Of a DNA stretch of 64,000 nt, positions 11,686 to 22,357 are shown piece by piece. A program made the translations under genes and the position numbers. The notes under the pieces were generated by a model. It was not told the DNA's origin and did not search any database. It saw only the letters and a program-made list of their open reading frames with translations. Source of the DNA: Liopterus haemorrhoidalis (lineage: Eukaryota; Arthropoda; Insecta; Coleoptera; Dytiscidae); the NCBI GenBank assembly GCA_963971575.1, contig OZ020611.1, positions 203,780,419 through 203,844,418 of the forward strand. Reading direction: 5' to 3'. Every line of letters starts with the position of its first letter. Within the stretch, counting starts at the first letter, position 1.

Positions 11686-12471
11686 ATGAGTAGTAGATAT
11701 CGTTCGGACAGCGAAAGTTCTTCAGCCGGAGAAAATAATAGAAGAAGGAAAAGAGAAGAGGAAGAAGGAGAAGCATTTAGAAAAAGTAAAAAAGTAATAA
11801 GATCACCCCAAAAATTGCTTAAAAACCCGAAACAAGAAACTATTGAGATGGATCAACTAACAATGATGATGAAAGATATGATGATCGAAATAAAAGCCAT
11901 TAGAAAGGATCAGAAGGAATATCAAGATGAAATAAAAATATTAAAGAATGAAAATGAAATCTTAAAGAACAAGATACAAATATTAGAGTATAGAACAGAA
12001 AGAATGGAAAAAGAGTCAAAGAAAATGAATCTAACTATTAGAGGGCTGAACGTACAAGATAATCCGGAGGAAGAAGTAAAGGAGTTTATTAATAAGAATC
12101 TAGGAGTAGATGTGGAAATAACAGAGGTAATAAATATCAAAATGAATGAAGGTAAACAACCCTTATCAATCATAAAAATAGCAAATTTCAAACAAAAGCA
12201 AGAAATTCTGAAACAGAAGAGCAAATTAAAAGGTACAAAAATATATATAGATACGGAATTAACAGTAAAAGAAGCAGAAACACAGAAACAATTAAGACAA
12301 ATAGCTAAGGAAGAAAGAGAAAAAGGACATATAGCAACAGTTGGATACCAAAAAATCAGAATAAATGGAGAATGGAAAAAGTGGACCCAAGAAGGAGTAC
12401 TCGTGCCAATGGTCATAACGAACAATAAAAATGAAAGGGATCCAGGATATTCAAAAAACGGGGAAATCTAA
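11686..12471 (+). CDS. LINE ORF1 protein (coiled coil plus RNA-binding fold)
   Basis: The 261-residue product probably coats element RNA, as LINE ORF1 proteins do. Residues 1-40 are Ser/Arg/Glu rich (RRRKREEEE). Residues ~55-114 form a coiled coil with regular Ile/Leu heptads (KILKNENEILKNKIQIL). Then MNLTIRGL starts a domain resembling the L1 ORF1 RRM-like fold, and the C-terminus is basic. No zinc knuckle (CCHC) was seen. The open frame extends upstream to a TTG at 11674, but the ATG at 11686 is the better start. It ends 29 bp before ORF2 in a different frame, so ORF2 needs reinitiation or a similar mechanism. Confidence 0.88.
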   Translation: MSSRYRSDSESSSAGENNRRRKREEEEGEAFRKSKKVIRSPQKLLKNPKQETIEMDQLTMMMKDMMIEIKAIRKDQKEYQDEIKILKNENEILKNKIQILEYRTERMEKESKKMNLTIRGLNVQDNPEEEVKEFINKNLGVDVEITEVINIKMNEGKQPLSIIKIANFKQKQEILKQKSKLKGTKIYIDTELTVKEAETQKQLRQIAKEEREKGHIATVGYQKIRINGEWKKWTQEGVLVPMVITNNKNERDPGYSKNGEI

Positions 12472-12500
12472 ACGAACGACAGATAGTAAAGAATAGAGGA

Positions 12501-15500
12501 ATGACCGAGCAAAGTCTAACGGACATGAATAAGGAAAACTACAACGAAAAACAAAAAGCAATAAGAAATCACTACAGTAAAATAAAAAGCACATTAAAAG
12601 TAGGTACATGGAATGTACGGGGGACGTACGAAGAAGGACTATTGAAAGAACTAACCCGAGAAATAAAAAACTATGAGTTTGAAATAATGGCCTTACAAGA
12701 AACAAAACAGTTAGGAAAGGAAATAGTAGAATTGGAAGACTATATTTTTTTCAATAGCGGAGGACAAAACAGAAGATTAGGAACAGGATTTATCATAAAC
12801 AAAAAACTTAAAGCGGCTATCATTGATTATCAACCGATATCGGAGAGGATGTGCTACGTAAGATTAAATGGGAAATATCAAAAAATAACTTTTATCAATG
12901 TACATGCTCCAATAGAGGACGCAGATATAGAATTAAAGGAAGATTTCTACAACTTGTTGGATAGAGTATATAGCGCCCTGCCAAGATATGATTTAAAAAT
13001 AATTCTAGGAGACTTAAATGCAAAAATAGGAAGAGAGGAAACATTTCGACCAACAATAGGTAAATATAGTTTACATGAAATATCAAACGAGAATGGACAA
13101 CTAATAATCGACTTTGCAAAAGAGAAAAATATGATAATAAAGAGTACGTACTTACAAAGGAAAGAGATACATAAAGGGACATGGGTATCTCCCGACGGAT
13201 CTTACGTAAATCAAATAGACCATGTGATAATCGACAAAGATCAAGAAAAATGCATAACAAATGTAAAAAGTTACAGAGGACCAAACTTAGATTCAGACCA
13301 CTTTGTAGTAGGAATCAAACTTAAACAGATAATCCCACATGAAAGAAATAGAAGAAAAGAGAATCAAGCAAACAATAGAATATGGAGATTAACAACAGAA
13401 GAAGAAAAAACGGAATACATAAAGAACTTAACGGACAATTTAGGAAAAATACAAGGTACAGAAGATATTGAAAAATTATGGCTGCACATTAGAAAAGGCG
13501 TAGAACAAGGGGCTAGGGAAAGTATACGTCATAAACCAGACAAAAAGACTGAATGGTGGGATGAAGAATGCGAGATAGAAATAAACAAGAAAAATGACCT
13601 CAGACTGAAAATGCTAGGAACAAAAACAGGAAAAACAAAGGAAGACTACAATAAACAAAGAGTAAAATGTAAGAAAATTATCAGAAAAAAGAAAAGGATA
13701 TTCCACGAAAATATTATAAAAGACATTGAAGAGAAGTACCAAAATAGGGAAATTAGAAACATGTATCAAGGATTAAAAAAAGAGAGAGTAGGGTTCCAGA
13801 CAAAAAACATATTTATGAAGAACAAACAAGGGCAGTTAGTAGGGAAGGAAGAAGAAATAATAGAGCTATGGAGCGACCACTTTAAAGAATTGCTAAACGA
13901 AACAACAGAAGAAGCTGAAGAAGAAATAGAGGAAGAAGGGTACGAATTAGATAACCAAGTAACAGAGGAGCCTCCAACCCTACTAGAAATTGAGACAATA
14001 ATCAAAAAATTAAAAAATAACAAAAGTCCAGGAAGCGACCAATTAACAGCTGAATTGTTTAAACAAGGAGGCGAAATAATAGTAAAATTGATCCACAGAC
14101 TAATAGAAGAAATATGGGTGCAGGAGAAGATGCCGCAAGAATGGAACGAAGCAATCCTAATACCGATTTTCAAAAAGGGTGACAAGACCAACTGCCAAAA
14201 CTATAGAGGCATTGCGCTTCTAAATATAGCGTATAAAGTATTAGCAACGTCCTTAAAGAACAGGTTAACAACTTTGATTGAAAAAGAACTTGGAGAATAT
14301 CAATGCGGATTTAGGAGAGGAAGAGCAGTAACGGATCAAATATTTACACTACGAGAAATTCAGGCAGAGAGTTACCAGTACAAAAAAGAAACACATATAC
14401 TTTTCGTTGATTTTAAGCAAGCATACGACAGAGTGAAAAGAAAAGAACTATACAAAGCGTTAAAAGAACTAGGAATAAGAGGAAAACTGCTCAATTTAAT
14501 AAAACTAACACTCGAACAAACAAATAACAGAGTGAGAGTAAATGGAATTGCATCAGAGAAATTTGAAGTGCACGAAGGCTTAAGACAGGGAGACCCGCTG
14601 TCATCACTATTATTTTGCGCTGCATTAGAATCCGTAATAAGAAAGGCAAATATAAATAGATCCGGATTGCTGTATCATAAACGTCATCAGTGCCTGGCGT
14701 TTGCAGACGACATCGCTATACTTTCAAGAACGAGGCACGAACTACAAAATACAACTAAGAGACTGAGCGAAGCAGCTGCGAAAATAGGACTTATAATAAA
14801 TGAGAATAAAAGCAAGTATATGCAATGGACAGAAAGCGAAGTGGGTAAGAATTTGGAAATAACAATGACAGGAAAAAAATACACGTTTGAGGAAGTGGAT
14901 CATTTTGTATACCTAGGAGTAGAATTCTATAGAAAACCGGACAGCTTGATGGAAATACAAAGAAGGATTATGTCAGCAAATCGTAGCCTATTTGGTTTGA
15001 GAAAATTTTTGTATAACAAAAATTTATCCAAAAGATTAAAAATTAGAATCTATAAAACAATAATAAGACCGATAGTTGTGTACGGAAGTGAGATATGGAC
15101 GCTGAATACAAAGGAACTAACAAGGATAAAAGTGTGGGAAAGGAAGGTCCTAAGAAAAATATTCGGAGGAAAAATGACTCAAAACGGATGGGAAAGACGA
15201 ACAAATAGAGAATTACAAGAGTTATACAAGGAGCCGAACATAGTAGGAGTAGTGAAAAGTAACAGACTTAGATGGATGGGGCACATAATGCGAATGGACA
15301 GTAATAGAACACCAAGGAAGATATTAGAAAGTACCATAGGAGGCAAAATGAGACAAGGTAGGCCAAGGACGAGATGGAAGGTAGAAGTTTTAAAGGACAT
15401 AAATGAATGCAACATCAGCAACTGGAAGGAGAAGACAAAGGATAAAAAAGGATGGAGGAAAATTGTAAACCAAGCCATGGGCCAACTGGGCCTGCAGAGC

Positions 15501-15503
15501 TAA
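12501..15503 (+). CDS. LINE ORF2: AP endonuclease and reverse transcriptase
   Basis: The 1000-residue polyprotein performs target-primed reverse transcription. The N-terminal APE-like endonuclease shows TWNVR (36-40), LQET (65-68), GDLNA (170-174), QIDHV (238-242) and SDH (265-267), all the expected catalytic signatures. Reverse transcriptase follows: SPGSDQL (~509), FVDFKQAYDRV (~635), GLRQGDPLS and FADD (734-737), which carries the catalytic aspartates. After the polymerase come HFVYLGVEF, YGSEIW (~861), RWMGHIMRM (~924) and an Arg-rich RQGRPRTRW tail. There is no RNase H domain. No internal stop or frameshift was found, so it could be active. The stop lies about 13 bp before the target duplication. 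It is often annotated as 'craniofacial development protein 2-like' in insect genomes. Confidence 0.95.
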   Translation: MTEQSLTDMNKENYNEKQKAIRNHYSKIKSTLKVGTWNVRGTYEEGLLKELTREIKNYEFEIMALQETKQLGKEIVELEDYIFFNSGGQNRRLGTGFIINKKLKAAIIDYQPISERMCYVRLNGKYQKITFINVHAPIEDADIELKEDFYNLLDRVYSALPRYDLKIILGDLNAKIGREETFRPTIGKYSLHEISNENGQLIIDFAKEKNMIIKSTYLQRKEIHKGTWVSPDGSYVNQIDHVIIDKDQEKCITNVKSYRGPNLDSDHFVVGIKLKQIIPHERNRRKENQANNRIWRLTTEEEKTEYIKNLTDNLGKIQGTEDIEKLWLHIRKGVEQGARESIRHKPDKKTEWWDEECEIEINKKNDLRLKMLGTKTGKTKEDYNKQRVKCKKIIRKKKRIFHENIIKDIEEKYQNREIRNMYQGLKKERVGFQTKNIFMKNKQGQLVGKEEEIIELWSDHFKELLNETTEEAEEEIEEEGYELDNQVTEEPPTLLEIETIIKKLKNNKSPGSDQLTAELFKQGGEIIVKLIHRLIEEIWVQEKMPQEWNEAILIPIFKKGDKTNCQNYRGIALLNIAYKVLATSLKNRLTTLIEKELGEYQCGFRRGRAVTDQIFTLREIQAESYQYKKETHILFVDFKQAYDRVKRKELYKALKELGIRGKLLNLIKLTLEQTNNRVRVNGIASEKFEVHEGLRQGDPLSSLLFCAALESVIRKANINRSGLLYHKRHQCLAFADDIAILSRTRHELQNTTKRLSEAAAKIGLIINENKSKYMQWTESEVGKNLEITMTGKKYTFEEVDHFVYLGVEFYRKPDSLMEIQRRIMSANRSLFGLRKFLYNKNLSKRLKIRIYKTIIRPIVVYGSEIWTLNTKELTRIKVWERKVLRKIFGGKMTQNGWERRTNRELQELYKEPNIVGVVKSNRLRWMGHIMRMDSNRTPRKILESTIGGKMRQGRPRTRWKVEVLKDINECNISNWKEKTKDKKGWRKIVNQAMGQLGLQS

Positions 15504-15690
15504 ATTATATATATATATTTACAAGTGTACAAAGTGCCTTCCATTTTGATTTAAACAATTTCGTATCCATACTCATGAGTTATATGTAGCTCGGAGCATA
15601 ATAAAAAAAATATTATCATGCTTTGATCTTGTATGACTTTGCGGCCCCTCAATGAATTTTTCACGCCCCCTCGTTTTGAGAAACGCTGGT

Positions 15691-16129
15691 GTAGGGTATA
15701 TTATTTTCTAATAGTTAGTTAAATTTTTGCTGCACACCAACAATGGCTATTTGCGCCTAACACAGTCGATCTAAATAACTAGAGTATTTTATAAAAAGAA
15801 TAAATTAATTGTTATGCAAATTAAACAGTTTTTGTTCTTTTCTGACAAACTATGTTTATGTCACTTACGATATATTGCACGCACGTCGTCGATATCTATT
15901 AAAATTGTTTCTCTACCGCCAGTTCGAGGCAAAATCTACCCGATTTCGGCAAAATCTAACCAGTTCACGACTTTAAAAACTATTTGCGACTAGTAAAATA
16001 TGTATAAAAAATTATAATTTTTTATAAGTTTACTTGGTCCGGCACCGATTAAATAAAATTCTAAGACGAAAGAGGCGCATGCGCGTTTTTCCGTTATATT
16101 AAACAAATTAATAATTAAAATATAAATTA
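15691..16129. other. Gene-free stretch
   Basis: AT-rich DNA without open frames or recognisable repeat ends. Confidence 0.4.
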
Positions 16130-16221
16130 TTTAAAAAATATATATATTTTCACCGGTCCGCGTAAGAGAGAAAGGATATTTTACCAGTCCGCGGTATATT
16201 TTGGGGTTGCGTAGCACTGTG
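16130..16221. mobile_element. Right part of a hAT element (remnant)
   Basis: CCGGTCCGCG and CAGTCCGCGG blocks end in GGGGTTGCGTAGCACTG, like the GGTCCGCGG-containing hAT elements at 747 and 53831. The left terminus was not found. Confidence 0.5.
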
Positions 16222-16374
16222 CTAAAAGATTATTTTATTTTCCCTTAAGTGTCAAATTAGTGACTCAACTCATTGGTTCTAAAACTTTTAAAACTCGAGA
16301 ACGCTTGCATTAAAAAAATATTTAGACGCCCCCTATTTTCAGCTGTAGACTTTATTCAATAATTAGTAAACTAT

Positions 16375-16554
16375 AGGCTATTCCAAACGTTTAGGCGGAA
16401 CTAACTGGAATTTTCATTTTTATAAGTTGTGATGAGCTCTTCTTTTATAGTTTGAAGTAGGCTTTTGCTAAACTAAATTATCAAAAGCATCACTTAATCG
16501 GTAAAAGTGAATAGAACAGAAAATCTACTTCCACCTAAACGTTGGGAATAGCCT
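16375..16554. mobile_element. Small MITE, 180 bp
   Basis: Inverted ends AGGCTATTCCAAACGTTTAGG and CCTAAACGTTGGGAATAGCCT, with one small gap. Flanks are TA-rich (CTAT, TTAT), so the target duplication is probably 2-3 bp. No coding sequence; family unknown. Confidence 0.75.
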
Positions 16555-16563
16555 TTATATGCT

Positions 16564-16773
16564 GTTCACTTTTGTAAAAACAAACTAAGAGGAAATTTTG
16601 ATTTCAATAGATTGCACCTTTGAAAATGTCAACGTTGATATTAAAAAACGATAAAAACGTCAATAAGGCAGTTTTACACCGTAAGGAATATTTTTAAATG
16701 ACATTTAAAGTTAGTAATACACTTCAAAAGTAACCAAAATATCCAGATCTGGTTTGTCCTTACAAAAGTGAAC
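16564..16773. mobile_element. Small MITE, about 210 bp
   Basis: Inverted ends GTTCACTTTTGTAA and TTACAAAAGTGAAC, extending outward to TATAT on both sides. It begins only 10 bp after the preceding MITE. No coding sequence; superfamily not assigned. Confidence 0.65.
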
Positions 16774-16879
16774 GCAATATACAATAATAAACAACTTTTC
16801 AACTAAAAAAGAAAAGAAAAAAAAATAAGGTATGGCCACCACAGGACCGATCGCCATCACAAAGTACTTGTTTAATTAA

Positions 16880-17700
16880 TGCTGCTTTATCAAAAAATGT
16901 CTCAAATAAAAGTTGTTAGTTATTGCTTTTATTGGAACTTTTAAATGTAATAATTTTTTTCGAAATATTTCTCTGTTGTGAAATATTCGCAAAAATCTTA
17001 AAACCGACACGAGTAAACTCCCATTTCTAGTTAAACGATTTTTACCAAAAGTTGATCAACTCGTGCCATTGATGTCAAAAGCTTAAATATGAAGTTTCAT
17101 AAAAATCCTTTTAGCCGAATTTGCTCTGCACGTGCACACGGATCGACCGACAGACAGACCGACAGACAGACAGACAGACAGAGGACAAAATGACGGTATA
17201 AGGGTTTTTTGGTCATACCTACAAAACCCTAAAAAATAGTAATATTATTTAATAGTATGAACTTACATGTGGCAGTAGCAGTAGTGTAAAAAATACATAT
17301 ATTTCTATTACACACAGACTGACAGACACATGAGTGACGTTATAAGGGTTTTTTGTTGGTCATACCTACAAAACACTAAAAAAAATGGCTAAATAAAAAA
17401 ATATTAAATAAAAGTTGTTACTCTCAAATTGTACAGTAACTTCCTTCAAATAAATATTTCATAAATATTTCTTTGTTACCAAATATTCGCAAAACACTTA
17501 GATATTTACAAAAAGTTGATCAAATTGTGGCGCTGATGTCAAAAGCTTAAATTTTATCAAAATCCGTTTAGCCAAATACGCTCTAAACGTATCCACGGAT
17601 TGACAGACAGACGTACAGACAGAAGACAGACATACAGACAGACCAACTATTAAATATCATTCAGCCAGTCATTAAATATATCCCTTATACATGTGGCGGT
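16880..17700 (+). repeat. Cluster of family R-related 3' ends and a tandem ~490 bp duplication
   Basis: Two related units (about 16880-17230 and 17385-17640) share AAATATTCGCAAAA, AAAAGTTGATCAA, TGATGTCAAAAGCTTAAAT and a GACAGACAGAC tract. The first ends in the family R hairpin near 17190-17230. Another R end, after CACATGAGTGACGTTATAAGGG, lies at 17318-17385. The 17230-17310 segment repeats the sequence that follows copy A at 6975-7045, so homology extends past the R end. Confidence 0.65.
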
Positions 17701-18479
17701 CGGTAAAAATTCAAGAAATAATTGAGAACTCATAACCTAAAGAAGTATCATAATCTCAACATTAAAAGTTCGCCCTGATAAGCATTCTTTTTCCACTTTG
17801 AATTTCATATATTTAAAACATCTATTCACCATAAAAACAAAAAAATAAAAACACCCGTCAGAAATATTTAACCGTCCCTCTTGAGTACAGGATGGGATGC
17901 AAAAAAAAATCAACCAAAATAAAAATAATAAAAATAAATCTTACTTGAAAAATATAAAAGCTTTCCTTATCTCATGTAAAGCTGTTGAAATAATAATCTG
18001 TGCTGCCGGAAGGCCAACAACAGATGAATCAACAGGAAGAGCCGGTCTTGTTCTCATTATAATCACACAAGTAAAGTCCAATAACAAAGTCCAAGAATGA
18101 AGAACAAAATAATGCAAGTCCAGCACTAGCACAGACTATAAGGCTTTCTCAGCCAACTGCACATTGCGAAGGATAACAACAGACTGATCGTGAGATGTGT
18201 TCAACTCGCTCACACATAAGCACGCGTAAACATTCAAAGGAAACACTCTGATTAATTCAATGAAGAGTGTTTGAGGTTGAACAGGGAGGGAGTCAGTTTC
18301 AATTATGCATGAAAAAGGATGGGTACAGCGGCGTGCGCACCTTTCTCATTTGACAATTAATTATAAGCTCCTTAATCGCGGGGGTAATACGTCCGACCGA
18401 TATGCCGCGAATACAAATATAAAATCAGGATTTTTTATGGCTGATGCAATTTTCCCTATCTCAGCCAAATCTTCCAATT
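17701..18479. other. Gene-free stretch
   Basis: Short open frames on both strands at 17897-18132 and at 18305-18487 have no recognisable domain. No RNA gene or transposon end seen. Confidence 0.4.
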
Positions 18480-18860
18480 ATTTTTAACTTCCCATTTTCT
18501 ATCTTCCAGGCGTCTCTTTTCCATGGCTGCGCTTACTTCATCCCGCCACTATCTTCTTGGTCTACCTCTCTTTCTTTGTCCTATTGGGCTCCAATAGGTC
18601 ACTCTTGTTCCATTTGATCTCCTACCATGGCCATACCAGATGAATCTCTTTTCTTCTAGGTCTGTTAAAATCCTTTTTTGCATCCTTTCTTCTCCTTATC
18701 TTTTCATTTCTGATCCTATCCATTCTTGTGACCCTACAACACTTTCTCCAGTATTCTATTTCCGAAGCTGTGATTATATTTTGAAACATCTTGTTCATAA
18801 CCCATTTCTCTTCTACTTATGTGATAATGCTTTGGGACTATGGTTTTGTATATCGTAGTT
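18480..18860 (-). pseudogene. LINE C-terminal remnant (minus strand)
   Basis: Minus-strand reading gives EIEYWRKCCRVTRMDRIRNEKI, then HLVWPW, then KERGRPRR followed by W and RDEV. This is the post-polymerase tail of a LINE of the same broad group as 8090 and 40220 but a different family. Two in-frame stops interrupt it. Neither 5' part nor tail was found. Confidence 0.7.
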
Positions 18861-18959
18861 TTTGTACTTTTTGTGAGCTTTTTGTTCCAGATCAAAACAA
18901 AAACAAAACTTAATAATTATCAGGTTTAGGTATAAAGAACTTGGTTATTTCTTCCTCAC

Positions 18960-19495
18960 CTTTCACAGATCCTTTAACTCGGATTGACTGAGATGTTGCT
19001 TCGTCAGTTTTAATTTTGAAAACTAGACTTCTTTCCATAGATGGATCAATTTTCACGAAAAAGTTACAAAGATTAGCAAGCAGAGCTGCAGTAAGGTAAA
19101 CTTGCGCTAGGGGCAGAACCGTTTTTGGCGCCCTTGGTAAAAAAAAGGTCTTCACCTCTCAAAATACAAGTGACGAGAAAAAAACAAAAAAAAAAAAGGT
19201 CCTCATGCTTCGCCATGGCGCCCCTTAACAAGCCCGTCAGCGCTCTTTTCCTTAGTGCGCTAGGTGCCGTCGCCCCCTCCGCCCCCCCTTACTGCGGCTC
19301 TGTTCGCAAGTCTTAATCCTTCGCTCATATTTTTTAAAGTCAACTTCTTATTTTTCGAGTTAGTTGCGGGTACATCTTCAACCAGGTCTATGGTGTTGAG
19401 CATAACTTCTAAGGGCCGGTTTCTGAAATCCATGGAAAGAAGTCTAATTTTCAAAATTAAAACTGACGAAGCAACTTCAGTCAAGTCTGTACCTT
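18960..19495. repeat. Inverted repeat of an unidentified coding-like segment
   Basis: Left blocks 18981-19042 and 19067-19096 recur inverted at 19430-19492 and 19288-19320. The left arm read on the plus strand and the right arm read on the minus strand give related peptides (SSVLILK-RLLS ... RLA-RAAVR). The right arm has about 85 bp that the left lacks. Between the arms is a segment with GGCGCCCTTGG and AAGGTCCTCA that recurs near 27565-27690. Parent gene not recognised. Confidence 0.6.
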
Positions 19496-19500
19496 GGGAG

Positions 19501-20278
19501 TCAAGCAACTCCTAGACATCAGACGACTGCAATTGTTTGAAGCCATCTCGTCCTATGTAATTTGCTAGCTAAACAATGTTTTCGAACAATTTCTTGAATG
19601 AATAGTGTCATAATTATTGCCCGGAAATTAACATGTAGGTGTATTTTAAAAAATAAATTAAAGTTTGCGCGACCCGCGAATATAAAATTTATCAGTCGGG
19701 AATAAAGAAAGCGGTCACAAATATTTCCTCCGCTAATACCGAAATCGTGAATAAGGAGCTTTGGTTGTATTAAAACTTCATACTGATATTAATGGTGTTA
19801 TTCTGAACACAATTTTAACAACGCTAGAAACTTCCAGAGTCGACCGGTATTATAAAAATTCTAATATGTTGCTCAGTATTTTTCAACAGTTGTGGTGCGA
19901 TTAAGATTGTCAGATGTCCAGGTTTACTGGAATTGTCGCGAATTGAGGCTTCCGTGTCCCGGCGTCCTGACTTGACTTTTTGGGGCCGTCAGATATACTG
20001 GTCAGAACGCTGGTTTATCAAATTTACACTAAAGCCCCGTCTTTTCAAGGTCTGGTTAAAGGTCGTATACATAACTACTGATTAACCATAACAATTCACA
20101 GACTTAACCGAGGATGAAAAGACTGAATCTAAATGTTATAATTTTTAAAACTCCTGCTTTTTAGATTCCCACTAACGCGTACTAGTTGCATACATATGTG
20201 GTGGCCGTGCGTATGGAAATTTTTTATTTTTCATAATAAAAATTAAATAACCATTTTTTTTTTTTTTTGTTACTTAGG
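19501..20278. other. Gene-free stretch
   Basis: No gene, RNA or complete element seen. A T-run at 20257-20269 adjoins the mariner that starts at 20281. Confidence 0.4.
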
Positions 20279-20280
20279 TA

Positions 20281-21661
20281 CAGGGTGTTTGTTTGAAACG
20301 GGCCACCCCGAAAATCTCCTTTATTTGTAAAGATACAAAAAATCTTCAGAACAAAAGTTAAACTAGACAAAAAGGCCTATCTAAAGGTTACTATAAGAAT
20401 TCTGAGGCACTTACGGTTTCACCGGAAATGATGTCAACTTTTGATCTAGCATAGGGAATCGATAATTTTATATTTTTTTCCTAAAAGTACATTAAATTAG
20501 CTTTACAATGACACCAAAAAGTCATATTTTTATGTTAGCCATTTTGAAATGGTCTAAATGGAAATTTGCTTATGTCCACTACGACTCGGAAGTGTCGGTG
20601 CGGGAGATTTCACAATGGAAAGCCTGGAAGGTTTAAAAAAAAAACATGGGTTTAAGCCTTATAAACCGCATGTAAGCCAATTTATCCACGCAAATGATGA
20701 AGATCGCCGACTGAACTTTTGTAATTTGTTTTTGGGTATGTGGGAGAATGATAATCGCTTCCATTATAAAATATTGTTTTCGGACGAATCCAATTTTACC
20801 AGAATCGTTTATTCAATAGGAATAATGTAAGACGTTGGTCGACGGAAAATCCCAGGGAATTAAGATCTTCCAGATTCCAACACAGGTTTGGTTTCAATGT
20901 TTGGCTGGGAATTCTAGGGACAAAAATTGTAGGCCCAGTTATTTACCATGGCAGCCTTAGAGCTAACAGGTATTTAAATTCTTTACAAAATGAAGTGGGG
21001 TATTTGTTGGATGATTTACCACTTGCTGATAGGATAGGAATGTGGTTCCGACAAGATGGAGAACCAGCTCACAACGCTAGAAACATGTGAGCCTATTTAA
21101 ATGGCCAATACCCAGATAAATGGATTGGAACACATTCACTTAATCCCTGGCCTGCACGATCGCCGGATCTCACGCCATTGGATTTTTTCGTTTGGGGGTA
21201 TTTAAAAGATAGAGTGTATCGGACAACATAAACGACGATAGAAGATTTAGAAGAAAGGGTTAGAAGTGCAATCCGGGAAATAGTCAAATAGTTTATTTTA
21301 GATATTTTGTTTATTTTTTTATTGTTTTCAAAGCTTGCTACGTTCAACTTTGTAAAACTTATGTTGATTATTATTTTGTAAATAAATGGTCGCTATTTTG
21401 AAATGGTTAACATAAAAATATGATTTTTTGGTATCATTATAAAGCTAATTTAATGTACGATGAAAAAAATATAAAATTATCGATTCCCTATGTTAGATCA
21501 AAAGTTGACATCATTTCCGGTGAAACCGGAAGTGCCTCAGAATTCTTATAGTAACCTTTAGATGGGCCTTTTTGTCTAGTTTAACTTTTGTTCTGAAGAT
21601 TTTTTGTATCTTTACAAATAAAGGAGATTTTCGGGGTGCCCCGTTTCAAACAAACACCCTG
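20281..21661 (+). mobile_element. Tc1/mariner-group element with long inverted repeats
   Basis: A 1381 bp element with TA at 20279-20280 and 21662-21663. The terminal repeats start CAGGGTGTTTGTTTGAAACG and stay nearly identical for about 265 bp, to TTAGCCATTT near 20545. It contains a transposase pseudogene. An extended-arm foldback from the same family is at 52256-53126. Confidence 0.92.
20558..21291 (+). pseudogene. DD41D mariner-type transposase, 5'-deleted and broken
   Basis: The reading begins inside the transposase linker (KPYKPHVSQFIHANDEDRR), so the N-terminal helix-turn-helix region is missing. ILFSDESNF holds the first catalytic Asp, FRQDGEPAHN the second, and SPDLTPLDFFVWG the third. 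I count 41 residues between the last two aspartates, giving DD41D, a spacing reported for rosa/Visitor-like families. Damage: a frameshift near 20803 and stops at about 21088 and 21229. It ends at TAG 21289-21291. It cannot make enzyme. Confidence 0.85.
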
Positions 21662-21663
21662 TA

Positions 21664-22357
21664 TACCTAATTCAAAAGCAAAGAAAAACGCCATAATAAT
21701 ATTTAAAATAAATTCATTCATCGCTATCAATCGACGATTAATCAGTTAAAAGTATCTCGTTTATTAAATATTGTTGATACATATTTACATATACTTATGT
21801 AATGTACAAGACACCATAGAATATTGAGGTTATGGTTTTAGACAGGACTGTCATTTGAAAAAAATATCCCTTAAATTATCAACTACCAACAAAAATCTAA
21901 TTGCAACATTAATCGCAACCAAATATCTGGTTACTCTCTTATATTTACGGTACATACTATAAATCATTTTATGTGACAATGCTAAATATGTCAATATTAA
22001 CATATATATTAACATTTTAAAAGCACTGAATGGGCGTACAAGTGCATCTGAATTAGAGCGTGAAAAAATCGGCGCAAGGATTGCAAAAGGTTGGCCACCT
22101 CTGAATTACCGCACAGCCGTTTGATAACCACCGGCATATATAAAATTACATTAGAATTAACTGCAACTTTATGCCCGGTAGCTAAAGAATGAGTTAAATA
22201 TTTCAACTCAAGTAATGCGTTTACATTTGCGTATATAATGCACCGCATAGGGTTAATATTTTCAATAATTTAAATGTTGATATACAGGAATCTCTACGAT
22301 TAATATTGGCTATTGCCCTTACTGCTTTTTTTGTAAAAGAAAAGTTTTTATTGATAG
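21664..22357. other. Gene-free stretch
   Basis: AT-rich, no recognised gene. A GAGTTAAATATTTCAACTCAAG palindrome near 22190-22210 resembles one at 605-625, suggesting an unclassified shared repeat. Confidence 0.35.

Larger units (their letters stand above)
11362..15516 (+). mobile_element. Full-length APE-type LINE (non-LTR retrotransposon), both ORFs open
   Basis: A 4155 bp element flanked by the 12 bp direct repeat ATTTACAAGTGT at 11350-11361 and 15517-15528. It has a ~324 bp 5' leader, ORF1, ORF2 and an almost absent 3' untranslated region ending in a TA-repeat tail. A simple-repeat tail rather than poly(A), and a C-terminus with YGSEIW and RWMGHIMRM, suggest the RTE-like group. Clade is uncertain. 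Long purine-rich coding strand, no stops or frameshifts and a clean duplication imply recent insertion. Confidence 0.93.
10920..15690. mobile_element. hAT-like element split by the LINE at 11362-15516
   Basis: The parts at 10920-11361 and 15517-15690 are continuous with each other in the related copy at 44788-45330 (shared TGCCTTCCATTTTGATTTAA and AGCTCGGAGCATAATAAAA). The right end TTTTGAGAAACGCTG at about 15675-15689 is hAT-like. The left end is not defined. Translations of the left part are full of stops. The second copy shows the pre-insertion state of the LINE target. Confidence 0.65.

Noticed and set aside
11922..15478. Several minus-strand open frames across the LINE
   Set aside because: They are antisense shadows of the purine-rich ORF1 and ORF2 coding strand.
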